64,000 nucleotides of DNA from the NCBI GenBank assembly GCA_003550325.1, contig QKWP01002055.1, positions 26,195 to 90,194 of the forward strand. Direction: 5' to 3'. The notes under the pieces are model-generated. The model saw only the letters and a program-made list of their open reading frames with translations. It was not told the DNA's origin and ran no database searches. This stretch comes from Gigaspora rosea (taxonomy: Eukaryota > Glomeromycota > Glomeromycetes > Diversisporales > Gigasporaceae). The position numbers and the translations under genes are program-made. This document shows, in pieces, positions 60,005-64,000 of the stretch (positions are counted from its first letter, which is position 1; every line of letters begins with the position of its first letter).

Positions 60005-60640
60005 CTTTGATTTCTTGATGACCACCTGACCAAAATAAATGATATATAAATATATATTAATCCTACACATTCGTATAATTAAATAGAATAATTTTCATCG
60101 AATTTGGTCAAGTGGTTATCAAGAAAACTTCGCTCAAAGTTTAGAAAGAACCTGCTCGTCTATCAGTAAATTAAGTGCTTCTAAATTTTTTTAAACTTTG
60201 AGCGAAGTTTTCTCGATAGCCACCTGACCAAATTTGATGAATTTTCTTTTTTTTATTAATTATAGACATTCATAGAATTAAACAAGAAAATTTCATCGAA
60301 TTTGGTCAGGTTGTTATCGAGAAAACTTCACTCAAAGTTTTAGAAAAAAAATTTAGAAGCACAATTTACTAATAAATGGGCAGATTCTAAACTTTGAGCG
60401 AAGTTTTCTCGATAACCACCTGACCAAATTCGATGAAAATTTTTTTATTTTTATTCTACAAATATGTCACATTGAAATAAAAAATTTCATCGAATTTGGT
60501 CAGGTGGTTATTGAGAAAACTTCGCCCAAAGCTTTAAAAAATTCAAAAGCACTTAATTTACCAATAGACGGAACAGATTCTAAACTTTGAGCGAAGTTTT
60601 CTCAACACACATCTGACCAAATTCGATAAAAATTGGTCGG
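60005..60640. repeat. Array of hairpins with GAATTTGGTCAGGTGGTTAT arms
   Basis: Alternating forward and reverse copies of about 60 bases: reverse at about 60010, forward at 60095, reverse at 60190, forward at 60288, reverse at 60390, forward at 60485, reverse at 60583. Each carries AACTTCGCTCAAAGTTT or its complement at the outer side. The spacers between hairpins also pair with each other (AGTAAATTAAGTGCTTCTAA and complement). No ORF. Confidence 0.82.
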
Positions 60641-62271
60641 GTCGAATTTTATCCAGGCGAAGATAATTAGGAAAAAAGACATTGAATAAATCGTAAGTTT
60701 AAAAGGGTGTTATATGTATTTAGTGATGGTATCTAAAGTAGTTAGAAATAATTTTAATCTGTATCTTGCGCAGTATTACAACTTACAGATAAATTTTATG
60801 ATCATAGGTCTGCGGATAATAATATTTACTGTATTCAATTTGTTAATACTGTCTAAATGCATAAAATTCATTGTTCGATTTAACCATAAATGAAATTGTG
60901 CATTTAAATAGCGTCTATGATTACGTATGCAATTTAAGTGTATCACGATCAATTTAGAATTCTTATATATAAAAGGATAGAGATTACTAATCAACAATCT
61001 TTTCTACTTCTATCGCTATGGGTTTTAATTATCACATGGGCACAAAGTTACGACGAATGATTTTATTACTAGCGATGTATGACGAACGATTTCAGGACAA
61101 AGGGTATAATTGTTTTGAGAACTAACTTCTATTAAATATGACTTCGAAGTTTTAGAACTCATACTGAGTTGTTCGATTTGTTCTTCTTGGAGTGAATAAA
61201 TAGCGGGGGGAAATTAAAATATCTTCACGACACTGATGATGGCAAACCTTGAGAATGCTGTCTAGAAAAAACCGGCAACTCATTTGCTCTAAAATTCAAT
61301 TGGGTGGGCCTAGTAGTTAAGCCGTTAAGTTTTTTTCTAACTTAGGTTTGAAAAAAAAATCTTATTTTTGTTTTAAGCCTTTATAAACCCAGAGTCTTTA
61401 TTTTAGACGAACCTTTTAATGGTTAAATCCTAAAGACTTTAACAATTTTAACGTGTCAGTGAAGAATATATTTGAATGATTGATTAGGAACGAAACTTAG
61501 AGATAAGTATTTTGATTCGAAGGTTGAAACTCAGTTTATTTCAAGCAACAGAGGCATCGCTTTTATATTTCTTATACGCTTATTTAATTACAAGTTTGTT
61601 ACTGTGAATTTTCTAGTGAAATGACATTAATGCGATTAATAAAATTAATGAAATTAATGTCATTAATATTATTAAAGGAATTAATTGGATTAATTTCTTC
61701 GGTATGAACTAAAAAGATGACGATCTGTTATTTACTATTTATGGGGCTTGGTTGAAATCTATATACTAATGGCTCGAGTTTTATCATAGGGCCGATGCCC
61801 TTTACAATGTACATATGTATAATTTTACCATTTACAGTCAATAAGGTTTATTTATCTTTAAGTTTATATACTGTACAACTTACATCTGCTTTTCAATTTC
61901 AAAATATAGTACCGGTACGTTCTGATAAATGTAGGTGCAGCAAAAGAAAAAAGCTTGTTAGGCTATATTTAGATTTATTTATTGATGTAGTAACTTTAAG
62001 ATGAAAATTTTCTTGAAAACAGGTAAAATCTAAAACTATAACATGGCTGGGTCAACATTGAAAAAATTTTTTAAGTAATATTAACTGGGCATTTAAGTGT
62101 CTTTTTACAAAAAAAAAAATTATAAATACTATGAAATTTAAATTAAAATTTAATTACTTGGTCTTCAGATTTAAACTAATATTATAAGAAGAATTTAACT
62201 AATGCGTAAGATCTAAACAGTTATCTTTTAAGATAAGTTTTTTTTTAATATTATTTTGTTTTGTATTTTTA
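60641..62271. other. Unassigned AT-rich region downstream of the MULE gene
   Basis: No gene supported. 61618-61700 is a simple-sequence tract of ATTAATG/AATTAAT words. Near 61300-61360 there is a possible tRNA-like head (GGCCTAGTAGTTAAG followed about 25 bases later by GGTTTGAAA), too weak to call. Confidence 0.45.
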
Positions 62272-64000
62272 TTAAGTATCTCTTTGTCTTTCAATAGAAT
62301 AATTTGTTCCACGCAATTCAAAACCAGGAATAGGGCAATTATTATACATAGCAATTTTTGCTTTTCTTTTCATTCCTGCACTAATAATTGCTTCCAAATC
62401 AGCGGCAGTTATTTGATTTCTATCCTCCTGGTCATGCTTATCCCAAACTTTTCGAATTGCACTTACCCAATCTTCAAAAGATACATTGACAATTTCCTCA
62501 GGCTCAGGCTCAGGCTTAGGCTCCTCTATCTCTTGAAGAATTGAAACATTAGAAGTTGGCATAGAATAGAATTTTTGGCATATAGAGAATATATGCTTGC
62601 ATGCCATTCCACGAAGTTTATAATCTGGACATGTACACTCAAGAAGTGCTGGTTTTATGTTAGTATTTTCATGCACATTATCTTTAACATTAACTTCATA
62701 ATTAATATTATCATTTGCTGATGATTTTACATGATAATACCGTCCACCAGGCATTGCAAAACTTTCTATATTTAAACCTGCAAGTTCTCGGCATCGTTGC
62801 TCTTTTTGTCGGGGTTTCATTCTTCCAATCATCAAATCGACAGCACTGCATTCAAATTCTGCATCTGTTAAGGCAGCTTTTAAGGTCCAAATTAGAGTAT
62901 CAATTCGATGATTTTGCTTGGCACTTAAGTATGTATATTTAAGTTTTTTGTGCCATGATTCTATAAAATTTGTTGTATTCATTTCTTGGTGTTCATATAA
63001 TCTATATGCATCAATCCATTTTTTATAGTTACTAAAATATTCTTTTTTTAAATATTCAGCCCATGTCGATTCACCAAGATTAACCCACCGAAAAAAGTAA
63101 CTATTAAGTTTATTTTGAACTTGTAAAGCATCATGAAGTCGCATTATATCATTAAGCTCATCTAATGCAGCCTTTTGTGCTACTTGCTTCTTTGACCGTT
63201 TGTAAATACCATTATCAAAAGCCTCAAAAAAATCATTATCAGCTTTAATTTTAATTTTATTTTTTTGCCAAACATTTTTTACATGCCACTGGCAAAGCAA
63301 ATTCTTGCATTAGGAAAAACTGTATTAATAGCATTTTGTTGTACATCATCACAGTCTGAAAGAAAAGTATGAGGTTCCCAGCTTTTATTTTGATTTTTTA
63401 TATTTGTAAGCCAGTAAATTAATGTATTACTTGCTTTTTTTTCTGAAATTAAATGTGCAATAGGGACACCTTGACCACCATTATTATACCGAATTAACAT
63501 AGTAAAAAGATAAGTATTATGTGCTGTTGTTCCATGTGTTCCATCCAAACATACAGTTTGAGCACTCTTATATTTTAATAATTTTCTTTGGAATTCAGTT
63601 TGAAACCCGAATAAGTAACCTAATTCTGAGCCCCAGATTAAATTGCTACAGGTATAGGATCCATCCTCTTGGGATGAAGCAATCCATTCATTAACAGATA
63701 CATTTTCACTATAACCTTTATCACTATTACCTAAAAAAATAACACCTTTCATCTCATCATAAACTATATTATAAACATCTATATAAGAAAGATATGCATC
63801 TCTTTTTTGAGTTAAAGGTAAGGAGTTTAAATCATTAATACCACAAACTTTATTAACACGTTGGTGAAACATTGATACTATTTGTGCTGGTTTCATGCCA
63901 TCTTTTGCCCTTTCTCGAATCCATTCTTTTGCCTGTTGTGATAAATGAATATAACGCAAATCCTCATTGGTTCCAGGAGAATGTCCATTATGAAGTGTAT
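62272..64000 (-). CDS. Mutator-like (MULE) transposase with SWIM zinc finger, frameshifted, runs off the edge
   Basis: The frame is open from the right edge of the window (THNGHSPGTNEDLRYIHLS is preceded by nothing visible, so the start lies outside). The MULE domain has VCLDGTHGT with the first catalytic aspartate (about 63535-63560), GVPIAHLISEKKASNTLIYW, SDCDD with the second aspartate (about 63343-63358), CQWHV (about 63290), and NFIESWHKKLK, a candidate for the glutamate (about 62950). CTCPDYKLRGMACKHIF (62587-62640) is a SWIM zinc finger (CxC...CxH). One base appears to be missing near 63300-63310: the upstream frame ends NARICFASGM at 63279, while the family's LLCQWHV continues in the next frame to 62272. 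This may be a true frameshift or an assembly error in a T run. Apart from that, about 570 residues are uninterrupted, so the copy is young. Terminal inverted repeats were not identified. Confidence 0.85.

Overview
The window looks like nuclear DNA of an arbuscular-mycorrhizal fungus, most likely Rhizophagus irregularis or a close relative. This is inferred from the very AT-rich base composition, an F-box protein with NLR-type leucine-rich repeats, BTB-BACK-TLDc genes with a short GTAAGT-type intron, PIF1-like helicase relics, and a dense mosaic of young and decayed transposable elements. It is draft assembly: there is an N gap at 28194-28300 and a single N at 15982, both inside poly-T runs.

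Only one host-type gene looks intact: the F-box/LRR gene at 478-2064. The rest is repeats. The largest structure is an imperfect inverted repeat. Its left arm (about 3.2-13.1 kb) pairs with its right arm (about 24.2-38.6 kb). Each arm carries a BTB-BACK-TLDc gene (minus at 8294-9794, plus at 27986-30300) followed by a PIF1-like helicase relic. The two BTB genes are broken in different ways: an 11-base deletion in one, a retroposon insertion plus a stop codon in the other. The right arm also took in an LTR element (32908-36012). The left arm took in a palindromic hAT-type MITE (10658-11058).

A second large repeat ('family X') lies in the same direction at about 15.9-26.6 kb and 47.2-58.9 kb. 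Part of it also lies, inverted, inside the left arm. Because the copies are paralogous, one copy often preserves the uninterrupted site of an element found in the other. This lets boundaries and target-site duplications be read for a tRNA-headed retroposon (15948-17283), a TAA-flanked MITE (17773-18299), a decayed piggyBac transposase island (about 19.6-23.75 kb), TA-flanked MITEs, a 2.1-kb TTAA-flanked element (54395-56512) and a LINE-like or SINE-like insertion at 57197-58337.

Between 39113 and 42773 lies a non-autonomous Helitron on the minus strand, followed by a hAT-type element (42944-43827), a TA-type MITE (44342-44755) and a 1.15-kb multi-hairpin TTAA element (45412-46559). The right end holds an RNase H relic, an array of hairpins (about 60.0-60.64 kb) and a Mutator-like (MULE) transposase with a SWIM zinc finger that runs off the right edge.

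The observation I consider most worth following is a short degenerate core, roughly ACTGGNCCAAATTTGATGA preceded by a GATATCTC-like block. It recurs inside at least eight palindromic elements that otherwise have different ends and target-site types.
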